Source: Rhizobium sp. BK196
Lineage (GTDB): Bacteria; Pseudomonadota; Alphaproteobacteria; Rhizobiales; Rhizobiaceae
Assembly: GCF_014193255.1 (NCBI RefSeq)
Contig: NZ_JACHZB010000001.1
Location: 962,018 to 1,026,017, forward strand
Reading direction: 5' to 3'
DNA: 64,000 nucleotides
Shown: piece by piece, positions 1-10,276 of the stretch
Position numbering within the stretch: the stretch's first letter is position 1
Layout of the letters: the number at the start of each line of letters is the position of its first letter
Translations under genes and position numbers: made by a program
Notes under the pieces: generated by a model
Told to the model about the DNA's origin: nothing
Databases searched by the model: none
The model's input: the letters and a program-made list of their open reading frames with translations, nothing else

Positions 1-238
1 TTGCCCCAACGTCATCGACATCAGAAACACAGGCCTCATCGGCGCCATCGAACTCGACCCAATCGCCGGCGAGCCGACTAAGCGCGCCTTCACGGCCTTC
101 CTCAAGGCTTACGAAAGCGGTCTGCTGATCCGCACAACAGGCGATATCATCGCTCTCTCGCCACCGCTGATCATCGAGAAGAAGCATATCGACGAACTCT
201 TCGGCAAACTGCGTACGATCCTGCAGAACAACATCTGA
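1..238 (+). CDS. class III aminotransferase, C-terminal end (partial)
   Basis: The window opens inside this gene; the reading frame starts at base 2 and 78 codons remain before TGA. The tail (GLLIRTTGD, then LSPPLII followed by an ID-containing helix) looks like the end of the small domain of class III PLP-dependent (omega-amino acid/pyruvate type) aminotransferases. The PLP lysine and substrate-binding parts lie outside the window, so the substrate cannot be inferred. A strong hairpin terminator follows 22 bases later, so it is the last gene of its transcript. Confidence 0.7.
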   Translation, partial: CPNVIDIRNTGLIGAIELDPIAGEPTKRAFTAFLKAYESGLLIRTTGDIIALSPPLIIEKKHIDELFGKLRTILQNNI

Positions 239-259
239 GTTCAATCCCAAGTGAATTCG

Positions 260-290
260 AGGGCGAGGCTCCGGCTTCGCCCTTTCTTTT
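260..290 (+). terminator. rho-independent terminator of the aminotransferase gene
   Basis: A perfect 7-bp stem (260-266 with 277-283) extends through three inner pairs to a four-base loop and is followed by a T-rich run ending at 290. It lies just after the aminotransferase stop codon. Confidence 0.8.
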
Positions 291-374
291 GATATCGGAG
301 ACCTCGATCGCGTTATCGGTCTCCAACCTCGGGGATTTCCTCCAGACAGGGCAAATCAACCCAATGGAGATCCC

Positions 375-1433
375 ATGCCGAGACTTGCCTTTATCCTCCC
401 CCTGCTTCTCCTGCTTGTATCAGCAGCACATGCGGGAACCGGTTTCCGCGAAACCACCCTGTCCGGCAAAAGCGTCGATCACCCGATGCATGTCAGCATC
501 TGGTATCCGACAGCGTCTGACGCCACACCGGTCCTTCTCGGCGAAACACCGGCCTTCATCGGCCAACCTGTAATCAAGGACGCCGAGCCTACAGCCGGCC
601 CGCATCCGCTGGTCGTCCTCTCCCATGGTTATGGCGGCAGCTGGCGTAACCTCGCCTGGCTTGCCGCCGATCTCGTTGACGCAGGCTATGTCGTCGCCGC
701 GCCCGATCATCCCGGTACGACGACATTCGATATGCGGAAGCCCGACGCTGTAGAACTGTGGAAGCGCCCCGGCGATCTCAGCCGCGTGATCGATGCGCTG
801 CTGGACAATCCTGGTCTGTCGGGCGGCGTAGCATCCGATCGGATTGCCGCCATCGGCCATTCGCTCGGCGGCTGGACGGTCTTCGAATTGGCGGGCGGCC
901 GTTTCGATGCAGCCAAGGTGGCAAAGAATTGCCTGGCTGAATTCAGCCCGATCTATTGCAAAATATTCGAAGCGCTCGGCATCGGGCGCGATGCGGCCTC
1001 CAATGCGGCGATGGCCGCCAATCTCGGTGATGCAAGAATTCGTGCGGTCGTGACACTTGATCTCGGCCCCGGTCGCGGACTAACACCAGCAAGCCTTGCG
1101 GCAATCCATGTCCCCGTCATGGTGCTAGGTGCTGCTGCGGATGTCGACGCGGATATGGCAACCAAGGCGGACATAGCCGCTACCAACATGGATTCCGGCT
1201 ACGTAGCCCGCTATCTGCCGTCAGCAACCACCACTTACAGCCTTGTCCCCGGATCGCTGCATTTCAGCTTCATGCAGCCCTGCAAACCTGGCGCCGCCCA
1301 GCTTATCGAGAAGGAAGCGCCAGGCGAGAGCATCGTCTGTCGGGACGGTATGGGCGCGGACCGAGAAGTTATTCATCGGCAGGTTGCCAGCATGGTCACC
1401 GATTTCCTGGGAAAGGCACTCCCTCGACAATAG
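375..1433 (+). CDS. secreted alpha/beta hydrolase (PAF-acetylhydrolase/dienelactone-hydrolase-like)
   Basis: A 352-aa protein with a clear signal peptide (residues 1-20, ending AHA). The alpha/beta-hydrolase landmarks are an oxyanion-hole HGYGG at 84-88, DHPG at 111-114 and the nucleophile elbow GHSLGG with Ser163. This matches predicted dienelactone-hydrolase/PAF-acetylhydrolase-like periplasmic esterases; the physiological ester is unknown. The ATG has a GGAG box 6 bases upstream. It stands alone between the preceding terminator and a convergent HD-GYP gene. Confidence 0.8.
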   Translation: MPRLAFILPLLLLLVSAAHAGTGFRETTLSGKSVDHPMHVSIWYPTASDATPVLLGETPAFIGQPVIKDAEPTAGPHPLVVLSHGYGGSWRNLAWLAADLVDAGYVVAAPDHPGTTTFDMRKPDAVELWKRPGDLSRVIDALLDNPGLSGGVASDRIAAIGHSLGGWTVFELAGGRFDAAKVAKNCLAEFSPIYCKIFEALGIGRDAASNAAMAANLGDARIRAVVTLDLGPGRGLTPASLAAIHVPVMVLGAAADVDADMATKADIAATNMDSGYVARYLPSATTTYSLVPGSLHFSFMQPCKPGAAQLIEKEAPGESIVCRDGMGADREVIHRQVASMVTDFLGKALPRQ

Positions 1434-1504
1434 CGCAGGTCCTCATCTCCGGAGCTTCGGCGGACCAAATCCCCGCAGACTCTTGTCATGAAAATAGGAT
1501 TGCC

Positions 1505-2416
1505 TCAGGAAACGGAGGCGACCGAAAGGCAGAGGGCGAATTTTTTGACGAGCCGGCGGTCGAAATGCCCCTCATTGGCTAGCATCCAGGTCAGCGCCTC
1601 CTTCGGGCTCCACGGCGTCTTGTAGGGGCGCGCCGAAGTAACGGCGTCATAGACATCACAAATCGCGGCAAGACGTGCGTGAAGGCTGATATCACCGCGT
1701 GACAGTTTGCGTGGATAACCCTTGCCGTCGATCCGTTCGTGATGATTGAGGCAGACGTCGAGAACGATTTCCGACATGCCCTCCTGGCGCGACAGGATCG
1801 CATGCCCTTTTTCCGGATGGTCACGGATCAACTGGATCTCGTCTTCGCTCAGGCGCCCTTCCTTGTTGAGCACTTCGAGCGGAATTTCGAGCTTGCCGAC
1901 GTCGTGCAATAGACCTGCCGTGCCGAGCGTCTGCACCACGTCCTCATCCAGTCCGAGGTGGCGGCTGAAAAGGACCATCAAAGCACTGACCGAAAGGGAA
2001 TGCAGAAAGGTTACTTCGTCCTTGGACTTCAGCCGGGTAACGCTGATGAACACGGCGGGGTAGTCATCCATCGATTTGGAAACGGAGGAAATTACCGGCT
2101 CGACCTCATCAACGGTAATCGCATCTCCACCCTGCAGCCGACCGAAGACATTTTCCAGCACCTCGACGGATTTCTGAATGGTCTCGCGCGCTGCCCTGAC
2201 GTCGATCTCGATCTTACGCGAGGTGTTCCTGACATCGAGGCCCTTGGTGGTGTTGATCACGACACCTGCGTCCGCACACTCGTTAAGCTTCAGCGTATCG
2301 CTCTCGCGCCGCAGTAAGAACCGCCGGCGACATAGAAGAGGATCGTGCCAGATACCCTCGACCATCTCGATAAACATTCCGGTCCGCACCTGCCTGGCTT
2401 CAATACGCTTGAGCAT
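1505..2416 (-). CDS. HD-GYP domain cyclic-di-GMP phosphodiesterase with DUF3391
   Basis: A 303-aa cytoplasmic protein. Residues 1 to about 100 form the DUF3391 region often found before HD-GYP domains. The HD-GYP domain follows, with the metal-binding HD at 171-172 and the signature HHERIDGKGYP at 225-235. Proteins of this family hydrolyse c-di-GMP to pGpG/GMP; retention of HD and GYP predicts an active enzyme. No GGDEF or receiver domain is present, so any sensory input would have to come through DUF3391. It is convergent with the upstream hydrolase and transcribed alone. Confidence 0.87.
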   Translation of the reverse strand: MLKRIEARQVRTGMFIEMVEGIWHDPLLCRRRFLLRRESDTLKLNECADAGVVINTTKGLDVRNTSRKIEIDVRAARETIQKSVEVLENVFGRLQGGDAITVDEVEPVISSVSKSMDDYPAVFISVTRLKSKDEVTFLHSLSVSALMVLFSRHLGLDEDVVQTLGTAGLLHDVGKLEIPLEVLNKEGRLSEDEIQLIRDHPEKGHAILSRQEGMSEIVLDVCLNHHERIDGKGYPRKLSRGDISLHARLAAICDVYDAVTSARPYKTPWSPKEALTWMLANEGHFDRRLVKKFALCLSVASVS

Positions 2417-2887
2417 CCGGATATCTATTCCCGCTATATGCCTTTATCGACAAATCGGATATTGCACCGCAACAATATACTAGGGAATGGTAGTTATACT
2501 GGGATTCTTAGAATCAATTGTTAACCTGCTAAAACAGCAAAACCACAGTTGCAGACCGAGATTGCCCGGACACGGCGCTGGGCCTGCGGAACAGCTTGGA
2601 CAGGGCAGACCGAAAATTGCGGGAAATGGACTGAAAAATCAAAAAATCGGGCGCAATCTTTCGAGATTTGGCGAAAGCGAGCCCGATCTTGTTATCATCT
2701 TGCGGAATCTCACCGAAATTCCTAGAAATCTTGCCATGTGCAGAGCGAGCCAAATATGGCCGCGAGGCTCATTGATCGCGTAGCTTTTCCTCGTCCTTGG
2801 CACGCTCCCAAAGGGATCGCTGACGAAGAACGGCCCGCGCGGCAAACAACCGGTGGTCGAAGACGACCCTACCCAAGGAGACAGAAC
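2417..2887. other. 471-base intergenic region upstream of the liv-type binding protein
   Basis: No convincing gene; the short frames here have no homology I recognise and no ribosome site. It must hold the divergent promoters for the HD-GYP gene and the binding-protein gene. Visible structure: a GATTC-N3-GAATC dyad at 2503-2515 and a long nested hairpin at 2646-2687. Composition is more AT-rich than the flanking genes in several patches. Confidence 0.6.
2646..2687. other. nested hairpin in the 5' region of the binding-protein gene
   Basis: The outer arms ATCGGGC (2646-2652) and GCCCGAT (2681-2687) enclose a second pair, CTTTCG (2658-2663) and CGAAAG (2672-2677). The hairpin is preceded by an A-run and followed by a moderately T-rich stretch. 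It could be a leader structure, the 3' end of a small RNA, or a bidirectional terminator. Function is inferred only from structure. Confidence 0.4.
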
Positions 2888-3991
2888 ATGGCCTTGAAGA
2901 CTCTGACAGCGACGCTCGTTGCCTCACTGGCATTTGCGCCGCTTGCACATGCGGATATCACCATCGGCCTCATCGCGCCGCTGACCGGTCCGGTGGCAGC
3001 CTATGGCGACCAGGTAAAGAACGGCGCGCAGACCGCCGTCGATGAAATCAACAAGAGCGGCGGCATTCTCGGTGAGAAGGTCGTGCTCGAACTCGCTGAC
3101 GACGCCGGCGAGCCGAAGCAGGGCGTTTCCGCCGCAAACAAGGTTGTCGGCGAAGGCATCCGCTTCGTCGTCGGCCCGGTCACGTCCGGCGTCGCCATCC
3201 CGGTGTCCGACGTTCTGGCCGAAAACGGCGTGCTGATGGTCACGCCGACTGCAACGGCGCCTGACCTTACCAAGCGTGGTCTGACCAACGTTCTGCGCAC
3301 CTGCGGCCGCGACGACCAGCAGGCCGAAGTCGCCGCCAAATACGTTCTCGAACACTTCAAGGACAAGCGCGTCGCCATCATTAACGACAAGGGCGCTTAC
3401 GGTAAGGGTCTCGCAGACGCCTTCAAGGCAACGCTGAATGCCGGCGGCGTTACCGAAATCATCAACGACTCCATCACGCCCGGCGACAAGGACTTCTCAG
3501 CGCTGACGACCCGCATCAAGGCCGAGAAGGTCGATCTCATCTATTTCGGCGGCTATCACCCGGAAGGCGGCCTGCTTGCCCGTCAGCTGCATGACCTTTC
3601 GGTCAACGCCCAGATCATCGGCGGCGACGGTCTCTCCAACACCGAATTCTGGACGATCGGCACGGATGCGGCAGCCGGCACCCTGTTCACCAACGCCTCC
3701 GACGCAACGAAGAGCCCGGACTCCAAGGCTGCTGCCGATGCGCTCGCCGCCAAGAAGATCCCCGCTGAAGCCTTCACGCTCAACGCCTATGCTGCCGTTG
3801 AAGTGCTGAAGGCCGGCATCGAGAAGGCCGGCAGCGCCGAGGACGCGGAAGCCGTCGCGGCTGCCCTGAAGGGCGGCGAGCAGATCCCGACCGTCATCGG
3901 CAAGCTCACCTACGGCGAGACGGGCGATCTCACCTCGCAGAGCTTCTCGCTCTACAAGTGGGAAGGCGGCAAGATCGTCGCCGCCGAGTAA
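2888..3991 (+). CDS. livJ: branched-chain amino acid ABC transporter substrate-binding protein
   Basis: A 367-aa periplasmic binding protein of the LivJ/LivK/BraC family, with a signal peptide (residues 1-23, ending AHA) and the typical mature start [20 protein letters not shown]. The start is the ATG with AAGGAG 7 bases upstream; the open frame runs further 5' but without coding character. The receptor normally delivers Leu/Ile/Val or similar amino acids to LivHMGF; none of those permease genes is adjacent, so it is an orphan receptor here. A perfect hairpin terminator follows. Confidence 0.88.
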   Translation: MALKTLTATLVASLAFAPLAHADITIGLIAPLTGPVAAYGDQVKNGAQTAVDEINKSGGILGEKVVLELADDAGEPKQGVSAANKVVGEGIRFVVGPVTSGVAIPVSDVLAENGVLMVTPTATAPDLTKRGLTNVLRTCGRDDQQAEVAAKYVLEHFKDKRVAIINDKGAYGKGLADAFKATLNAGGVTEIINDSITPGDKDFSALTTRIKAEKVDLIYFGGYHPEGGLLARQLHDLSVNAQIIGGDGLSNTEFWTIGTDAAAGTLFTNASDATKSPDSKAAADALAAKKIPAEAFTLNAYAAVEVLKAGIEKAGSAEDAEAVAAALKGGEQIPTVIGKLTYGETGDLTSQSFSLYKWEGGKIVAAE

Positions 3992-4014
3992 TAGAAACGA
4001 ACGAGACACCGGAT

Positions 4015-4042
4015 CGGGCGCCATTGGCGCCCGGTTTCGTTT
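4015..4042 (+). terminator. rho-independent terminator after the binding-protein gene
   Basis: A perfect 8-bp GC-rich stem, CGGGCGCC (4015-4022) with GGCGCCCG (4026-4033), has a 3-base ATT loop and is followed by a T-rich tract (GTTTCGTTT). Flanking bases can extend the stem. Confidence 0.85.
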
Positions 4043-4107
4043 GCGGGCATCCAATCCGCAGACAGATGCGCTATAACTCGCGGAATCGATTACATGCGAG
4101 GATAGTT

Positions 4108-5805
4108 ATGACCGCCAAGCTCGAACGTCTCATCGATCAGGGTGTGGGTCGCGTACCGGCCGATATTGTTCTGAAAGGCGGACGCTTCTTCGATCTCGTA
4201 ACGGGCGAACTCGTCCAGTCGGACGTTGCCATCGGCGGCGAGCGTATTGTCGGCACCTGCGGCAGCTACAGCGGCGAGAGCGAAATCGACATTTCCGGCA
4301 AGATCGTCGTTCCCGGCTTCATCGATACGCACCTGCACATCGAATCCTCGCTCGTCACGCCACATGAATTCGACCGCTGCGTCCTGCCCTATGGCGTGAC
4401 GACGGTCATCTGCGACCCCCATGAGATCGCCAATGTGCTTGGAAAGGAGGGCATCGAATTCTTCCTCGCTTCGGCGTTGGAAACGATCATGGATATCCGC
4501 GTCCAGCTTTCCTCCTGTGTGCCGGCCACACATCTGGAAACATCGGGCGCCGATCTGCCGGTCGAAAGCCTCCTGCCCTATCGCGACCATCCCAAGGTCA
4601 TCGGCCTTGCCGAATTCATGAATTTTCCGGGCGTGATCCATAAGGATCCCGTCTGCATGGCGAAGCTCGATGCTTTCCAGGGCGGGCATATCGACGGCCA
4701 TGCGCCACTGCTCTCAGGCAATGATCTGAACAGTTATCTCTCCACCGGCATCCGCACCGAGCATGAATGCACGAGCGCGACCGAAGCACTGGAGAAAATC
4801 CGCAAGGGCATGCATATCCTCGTGCGCGAGGGCTCCGTCTCCAAGGACCTATACGCATTGATGCCCATCATCACCGAGCGCCTCTCGCCCTATCTTGCGC
4901 TCTGCACCGATGACCGCAATCCGCTCGATATCGCCGAGCAGGGCCATCTCGACTACATGATCCGCACGGCAATTGCAGAGGGCGTCGAGCCGCTGGCGAT
5001 CTACCGGGCCGCCTCGATCTCGGCTGCCCGTGCTTTCGGCCTGCGCGACCGCGGGCTTGTGGCCCCCGGCTGGCGAGCCGATCTTGTCGTCATCGACAGT
5101 CTGGAAAATTGCCAGGCGGACATGGTTTTTTCCGCCGGCCGTCATGTCACCGATGCGCTCTTTTCCGCCCGCAAGCCCGTTGAGCCCGTTGGTCTCGACA
5201 GCGTCAAGGCTCGCCCCGTCAACGCAGCCCATTTCGGCGTGCCTGTTTCGGAGGGAGAAACGCCCGTCATTGGCGTCATGCCCGGCAAGATCATCACTGA
5301 GCATCGCCGTTACCGCCTGCCGGCCAGAGGCAATCAGACGACCATCGATCTCGGCAACGACATCATCAAGGTCGCCGTCATCGAGCGTCACGGCAAGAAC
5401 GGTAATCACGCCAACGGTTTCGTACAGGGATTCGGATTGAAAAAGGGCGCCATCGCCTCGACAGTCGGCCATGACAGCCACAATATCTGCGTCGTCGGCG
5501 TCAGCGAGGATGATATGGCGCTTGCGGCCAACCGCCTTGGCGAGATCAAGGGCGGCTTCGTCGTTGTCGAAGACGGCAAGATCACCGGCGAGATCGCGCT
5601 GCCCGTCGCCGGCCTGATGAGCCTGGAACCCTACGAGACGGTGCGCGACACGCTGCATCATCTGCGCAAGGCTGCTTATGCGCTGGGCACGACCCTGGAG
5701 GAACCCTTCCTGCAGGTCGCCTTCCTGCCCCTGCCCGTGATCCCGCATCTGAAGATCTCGGACAAGGGGATGGTGGACGTCGATCGCTTCGCGCTTATCA
5801 GCTGA
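4108..5805 (+). CDS. ade: adenine deaminase
   Basis: A 565-aa amidohydrolase of the adenine deaminase family (adenine to hypoxanthine plus ammonia). The metal-binding HLHIE is at 75-79 and the family-typical CDPHEIANV at 102-110, with the full C-terminal adenine-deaminase domain. The ATG was chosen because the family N-terminus starts there; the frame is open further upstream but runs through the preceding terminator. It feeds hypoxanthine into the xanthine dehydrogenase pathway encoded 30 kb downstream. Its 3' end overlaps the convergent alpha-glucosidase gene by 8 bases. Confidence 0.92.
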   Translation: MTAKLERLIDQGVGRVPADIVLKGGRFFDLVTGELVQSDVAIGGERIVGTCGSYSGESEIDISGKIVVPGFIDTHLHIESSLVTPHEFDRCVLPYGVTTVICDPHEIANVLGKEGIEFFLASALETIMDIRVQLSSCVPATHLETSGADLPVESLLPYRDHPKVIGLAEFMNFPGVIHKDPVCMAKLDAFQGGHIDGHAPLLSGNDLNSYLSTGIRTEHECTSATEALEKIRKGMHILVREGSVSKDLYALMPIITERLSPYLALCTDDRNPLDIAEQGHLDYMIRTAIAEGVEPLAIYRAASISAARAFGLRDRGLVAPGWRADLVVIDSLENCQADMVFSAGRHVTDALFSARKPVEPVGLDSVKARPVNAAHFGVPVSEGETPVIGVMPGKIITEHRRYRLPARGNQTTIDLGNDIIKVAVIERHGKNGNHANGFVQGFGLKKGAIASTVGHDSHNICVVGVSEDDMALAANRLGEIKGGFVVVEDGKITGEIALPVAGLMSLEPYETVRDTLHHLRKAAYALGTTLEEPFLQVAFLPLPVIPHLKISDKGMVDVDRFALIS

Positions 5806-7447
5806 TCCGAGCACAGAAGGCGTCAAGCGCGTCGAGCTGCACTGTCTTGGCACTGGCGGCGGCTTTGAACCCTGGCATGGGCAATGGAGCGCCCAGCACC
5901 ATGCCGGCAGGAAGCTGAAACTCCGCAGCCTCTCGCGTCAGGTTGAAGACGAAGAGCAGTTTCTCGTCTCCCTTTTCGCGCACGAAGGCGAGCAGGTCCT
6001 GATTGCTGCCAACAAATTCCAGGCTGCCGTCGATCAGCACCGGATAGGCCTTCCGGAATTCCAGCGTACGCCGGTAATGATGCAGAACCGAATTGTCATT
6101 GTTTTCCTGCGTATCCACGGAAAGCGCCGCCTGTTCATAGGGCACCGGCAGCCAACTCTTCTCGGCGCTGGTGAAACCGGCATGCGCCTTGCCGGCCTCC
6201 CATGGCATCGGCGTGCGGCATCCGTCACGGCCCTTGAAGGCCGGCCAGAAGCGGATGCCATAGGGATCGCGCAGGTCCTCGAAGGCAAGCTCCGCCTCCG
6301 GCAGCCCCAGCTCCTCGCCCTGATAGAGGCAGATCGAACCGCGAAGCGATGCCAGCACGGAAATCGCCAGCTTGGCGATGACGGGTCGCTCCTCTTCCGT
6401 CAGCGCGAAACGGCTGACGTGGCGGTTGACGTCGTGATTGGAGAAGGCCCAGCAGACCCAGCCATCCTTCACCATGCGTTGGAAAGTCTCGACGCAGGTG
6501 CGGATATGGGCGGCGGTGAAATCCGGACCAAGCAGATCGAAGGTGTAGCACATGTGTAGCTTGTCACCGCCGGTCGTATAGGCCGCAACAGTCTTCAGCG
6601 AGCGTGCGCCGTCACCGACTTCACCGACCGTCGTACGCCCCTCGTATTGATCGAGCAGAGCCCGGAAACGCTTGAGGAATTCGAGGTTCTCCGGTTGTGT
6701 CTTGTCGTAAAGATGGTTCTGCATGCCATAGGGATTGGTATCGGGCGCGTCGAGACCGGGCTGATCCGGGTCCGGCTCATGCGGCGGATTGTCCCGGAGC
6801 AGCTTGTCGCAAAAATAATAGTTCACCGTGTCGAGACGAAAACCGTCGACGCCGCGGTCGAGCCAGAACTCCACCGTCTTCAGCAGCGCATCCTGAACCG
6901 GCTTGCTGTGGAAATTCAGGTCCGGCTGCGAGGTCAGGAAGTTATGCTGGTAATATTGCCGGCGCACGCCGTCCCATTCCCATCCAGGCCCACCGAAGAT
7001 CGACAGCCAATTGTTTGGCGCCGTCCCATCGGGCTTCGGATCGGCCCAGACATACCAGTCGGCCTTGTCGTTCGTGCGGCTGGAACGGCTTTCCACGAAC
7101 CATGGATGCCGGTCGGACGTATGGGAAATCACCTGATCGATGATGACCTTTATGCCGAGCCTGTGGGCTTCTGCCATCATCGCGTCGAAGTCCTCGAGCG
7201 TGCCGAAAATCGGGTCGACGTCGCAATAGTCGGAGACGTCATAGCCCATATCGGCCATCGGCGACTTGAAGAAGGGAGAGAGCCAGATCGCATCGACGCC
7301 GAGGCTGGCGATATAGGGAAGACGCCGGGTTATTCCCTTGAGATCACCAAGCCCGTCCCCGTTCGTATCCTGAAACGAACGCGGGTAGACCTGATAGATC
7401 ACCGCGCCGCGCCACCAATCCGCATTCCCGCCTGTCAGCAATGCCAT
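5798..7447 (-). CDS. GH13 alpha-glucosidase
   Basis: A 549-aa glycoside hydrolase family 13 enzyme without a signal peptide. The N-terminal [21 protein letters not shown] segment, the nucleophile Asp206 in [10 protein letters not shown], the acid/base Glu276 in VGEVGD and the NHDV motif (Asp339) place it with the oligo-1,6-glucosidase/alpha-glucosidase group that releases glucose from short alpha-glucosides in the cytoplasm. Related rhizobial enzymes (AglA) sit in agl transporter operons; here it is alone and convergent with ade. Confidence 0.88.
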   Translation of the reverse strand: MALLTGGNADWWRGAVIYQVYPRSFQDTNGDGLGDLKGITRRLPYIASLGVDAIWLSPFFKSPMADMGYDVSDYCDVDPIFGTLEDFDAMMAEAHRLGIKVIIDQVISHTSDRHPWFVESRSSRTNDKADWYVWADPKPDGTAPNNWLSIFGGPGWEWDGVRRQYYQHNFLTSQPDLNFHSKPVQDALLKTVEFWLDRGVDGFRLDTVNYYFCDKLLRDNPPHEPDPDQPGLDAPDTNPYGMQNHLYDKTQPENLEFLKRFRALLDQYEGRTTVGEVGDGARSLKTVAAYTTGGDKLHMCYTFDLLGPDFTAAHIRTCVETFQRMVKDGWVCWAFSNHDVNRHVSRFALTEEERPVIAKLAISVLASLRGSICLYQGEELGLPEAELAFEDLRDPYGIRFWPAFKGRDGCRTPMPWEAGKAHAGFTSAEKSWLPVPYEQAALSVDTQENNDNSVLHHYRRTLEFRKAYPVLIDGSLEFVGSNQDLLAFVREKGDEKLLFVFNLTREAAEFQLPAGMVLGAPLPMPGFKAAASAKTVQLDALDAFCARIS

Positions 7448-7646
7448 AATCCGCCGTCTCCTGCTTCATTTCGAACGCAAGACTAATGGCGGCGAAGCAA
7501 AAAACAACAGCCTAATGGCTTTGCTCTTGAGCGAAGATCGGGCAGTCGCGATCCGACAAAAGGGAGACGCTTATAAGCTTGTCCACACCCGAATGCTACC
7601 CACCGGTTTAGGGGTTGCAACGCCAAACCTTTGCGTTAAGGTGCCG

Positions 7647-7669
7647 TTGACCTGCACGTAACAGGTCAA
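7647..7669. promoter_or_regulatory. 8-7-8 inverted repeat upstream of oppA (putative operator)
   Basis: TTGACCTG (7647-7654) and CAGGTCAA (7662-7669) are exact reverse complements separated by 7 bases. The site is 55 bases upstream of the peptide-binding-protein ATG. A dimeric regulator could bind here; the regulator is not identified. Confidence 0.5.
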
Positions 7670-7723
7670 ACCGGGAACAAATGACTAAAGAAAAGGCGCA
7701 AAGCCTAGAAAGGTGGACCCAGT

Positions 7724-9304
7724 ATGTCCTTTTTCACGAAAAAATTTCTCGCGTCTGCAATGGTTGGCTCATTGCTCGCATTTTCGGCCCATGCGGCCAC
7801 GCTGAACATCCATAATGGTGGCGATCCCACCTCGCTGGATCCGCAGAAACTCTCCGGCGACTGGGAAAACCGTATTGCCGGCGACATTTTCGAAGGCCTC
7901 GTCACCGAAGACGCCAAGGACAATCCGGTTCCGGGCCAAGCCGAAAGCTGGACTATTTCCCCCGATGGCAAAGTCTACACCTTCAAGCTGCGTGACGGCA
8001 TCAAGTGGTCCGATGGCCAGCCGGTAACGGCCGGCGATTTCGTCTTCGCCTTCCAGCGCCTCGTCGATCCTAAGAACGCCGCCGACTACGCCTATCTGCA
8101 GTTCACCGTCAAAAACGCAGAAAAGATCAACAAGGGCGAGATCACCGATCTGAACGAGCTCGGCATCAAGGCGATCGACGACAAGACGCTCGAGATCACC
8201 CTTGAGAACCCGACCCCCTATTTCATCAACGCCCTGATGCACTACACGGCCTATCCGCTGCCGAAGCATGTCGTCGAGGCCAAGGGTCAGGACTGGGTCA
8301 AGATCGGCAACATCGTCACCAACGGTCCGTACAAGCCGGTCGAGTGGGTCCCCGGTTCGCACGTCACGACCGTCAAGAACGATCAGTACTACGGCGTCAA
8401 GGATCTGAAGATCGACGGCGCGAAGTTTTTCGTGCTTGAAGACCAGGAAGCTGCGCTGAAGCGCTATCGCGCCGGTGAATTCGATATCCTCACCGACTTC
8501 CCGACCGACCAGTACGAGTGGATGAAGAAGAACCTGCCGGGCCAGGCGCATGTCGCCCCCTTCTCCGGCCTCTACTACTACGTCATCAACTCGACCAAGC
8601 CGCCCTTCAACGACAAGCGCGTCCGCCAGGCTCTCTCCATGGCGATCAACCGCGAAGTCATCGGACCACAGATCCTCGGCACCGGCGAACTGCCGGCTTA
8701 CTCCTGGGTTCCGCCGGGCACGGCAAACTACGGGGAGCCCGCTTATGTTTCCTGGAAGGACCTTCCTTACAAGGACAAGGTCGAAGAAGCCAAGAAGCTG
8801 CTGAAGGAAGCCGGCTTCGGCCCGGATCATCCGCTGACCACCGAGCTCAAATACAATACCAACGACAACCACAAGCGCATTGCCGTGGCGATCGCCTCCA
8901 TGTGGAAGCCGCTCGGCGTCAATGTCGAGCTCGTCAACGCCGAAACCAAGGTCCACTACGATCAGCTGCAGCGTGGTGAAGTACAGATCGGCCGTGCCGG
9001 CTGGCTCGCCGACTACAACGATCCGGACAACTTCTTGAACCTACTCGTGACGGGCGTTCAGATGAACTACGGCCGCTGGTCGAATGCCGACTATGACAAG
9101 CTGATCAAGGACGGCAACGCTCAGACCGATCTGACGAAGCGCGCCGAAATCTTCAAGAAGGCCGAACAGCTCGCGCTGGATGATTCCGCAGCACTTCCGA
9201 TCTACTACTACGTCTCCAAGAACGTCGTCTCGCCTAAGATCGAAGGCTTCGTCGACAACGTTCAGGACATCCACCGCACACGCTGGCTGTCCATCAAGGA
9301 ATAA
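7724..9304 (+). CDS. oppA: oligopeptide ABC transporter substrate-binding protein
   Basis: A 526-aa family-5 (SBP_bac_5) periplasmic receptor with a signal peptide cleaved around residue 24 (AHA/A). The mature start TLNIHNGGDPTSLDPQKLSG and the conserved block around FKLRDGIKWSDGQPV are typical of OppA/MppA-type receptors. It delivers peptides to OppB/OppC. It is first in the five-gene operon and separated from oppB by a strong hairpin that should favour its own mRNA. Confidence 0.92.
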   Translation: MSFFTKKFLASAMVGSLLAFSAHAATLNIHNGGDPTSLDPQKLSGDWENRIAGDIFEGLVTEDAKDNPVPGQAESWTISPDGKVYTFKLRDGIKWSDGQPVTAGDFVFAFQRLVDPKNAADYAYLQFTVKNAEKINKGEITDLNELGIKAIDDKTLEITLENPTPYFINALMHYTAYPLPKHVVEAKGQDWVKIGNIVTNGPYKPVEWVPGSHVTTVKNDQYYGVKDLKIDGAKFFVLEDQEAALKRYRAGEFDILTDFPTDQYEWMKKNLPGQAHVAPFSGLYYYVINSTKPPFNDKRVRQALSMAINREVIGPQILGTGELPAYSWVPPGTANYGEPAYVSWKDLPYKDKVEEAKKLLKEAGFGPDHPLTTELKYNTNDNHKRIAVAIASMWKPLGVNVELVNAETKVHYDQLQRGEVQIGRAGWLADYNDPDNFLNLLVTGVQMNYGRWSNADYDKLIKDGNAQTDLTKRAEIFKKAEQLALDDSAALPIYYYVSKNVVSPKIEGFVDNVQDIHRTRWLSIKE

Positions 9305-9312
9305 GGATGAAA

Positions 9313-9341
9313 GGCTCTTCCCGTAAGTTACGGGAAGAGCC
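9313..9341 (+). other. intercistronic hairpin between oppA and oppB
   Basis: A near-perfect inverted repeat of 14-base arms (9313-9326 and 9328-9341) begins 9 bases after the oppA stop. No T-run follows, so it fits an mRNA-stabilising or partial-attenuation element better than a full terminator. Such structures are common after highly expressed binding-protein genes of ABC operons. Confidence 0.7.
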
Positions 9342-9352
9342 GCTCCACGACC

Positions 9353-10276
9353 ATGATCAAATACGCTCTCCGTCGATTGCTGTCGACGATCCCCGTCCTG
9401 TGGATCGCCGTCACAGCCTGCTTTTTCGTTTTGCGCCTTGCCCCCGGCGGCCCCTTCGATGGCGAAAGGCCATTGCCGCCGGTGATCCTGAAAAACCTTG
9501 CGATCCACTACAATTTGGATAAGCCGCTCGTTCAGCAGTACCTTATCTATGTCGGCGACCTGCTGAAAGGCGACCTCGGCCCCTCCTTCGCGAGCGAGGA
9601 TTTCACTGTCGCCCAGCAGATCATGATCGGTCTGCCCTACACCTTCACCATCGGCACGGCTGCCTTCCTGATTGCCATCATTGTTGGCGTGGCCGTCGGC
9701 TGTCTTGGGGCGCTCTACCAGAACAAAGCACCGGACTATATTCTGAGTGCCCTCATTCTGGTGGGCGTTGTGCTCCCGAACTTCCTGATTGCGCCGATCA
9801 TGCAGCTCGTCTTCGGCATCCACCTCGCCTGGTTTCCAGTCGGCGGCTGGGGTGACGGCTCGATCAAATTCCTCGTCCTGCCGATTGTGGTTCTTGCGCT
9901 GCCGCATGCCGGCCGCATCTCGCGCATCACCCGCGGCTCGATGATCGAAGTGATGAACCAGAACTTCATCCGTACCGCCAAGGCCAAAGGGATCGGCCCG
10001 CGCCTCACGGTCATGCGCCACGCGCTGAAGCCCGCCATGATGCCCGTTGTCTCCTATCTGGGTCCGGCGGCAAGCTACCTTCTCACCGGCTCGCTGGTTG
10101 TCGAAAGCATCTTCGGATTGCCCGGCATCGGCCGCTATTTCGTCAACGCAGCGCTGAACCGCGACTACGGCATGGTTCTTGGTACGGTCATCTTCTACAT
10201 GGTGCTGATCGTGTTTCTGAACCTTCTGGTCGATATCGCCTATGCCTGGCTGGACCCGAAAGTGAGAAACAGATGA
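9353..10276 (+). CDS. oppB: oligopeptide ABC transporter permease OppB
   Basis: A 307-aa inner-membrane permease of the DppB/OppB family, with the usual N-terminal segment MIKYALRRLLSTIPVLWIA, about six transmembrane helices and the EAA-type cytoplasmic loop (RTAKAKGIGPRLTVMRHALK). It pairs with OppC to form the channel. Its stop overlaps the oppC start by 4 bases (ATGA), indicating coupled translation. Confidence 0.92.
   Translation: MIKYALRRLLSTIPVLWIAVTACFFVLRLAPGGPFDGERPLPPVILKNLAIHYNLDKPLVQQYLIYVGDLLKGDLGPSFASEDFTVAQQIMIGLPYTFTIGTAAFLIAIIVGVAVGCLGALYQNKAPDYILSALILVGVVLPNFLIAPIMQLVFGIHLAWFPVGGWGDGSIKFLVLPIVVLALPHAGRISRITRGSMIEVMNQNFIRTAKAKGIGPRLTVMRHALKPAMMPVVSYLGPAASYLLTGSLVVESIFGLPGIGRYFVNAALNRDYGMVLGTVIFYMVLIVFLNLLVDIAYAWLDPKVRNR

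Noticed and set aside
4849..5853. 334-codon open frame antisense to ade
   Set aside because: Shadow of the adenine deaminase gene without homology.
7769..8956. 395-codon open frame antisense to oppA
   Set aside because: Mirrors a well-supported coding gene with biased codons and shows no known domain.
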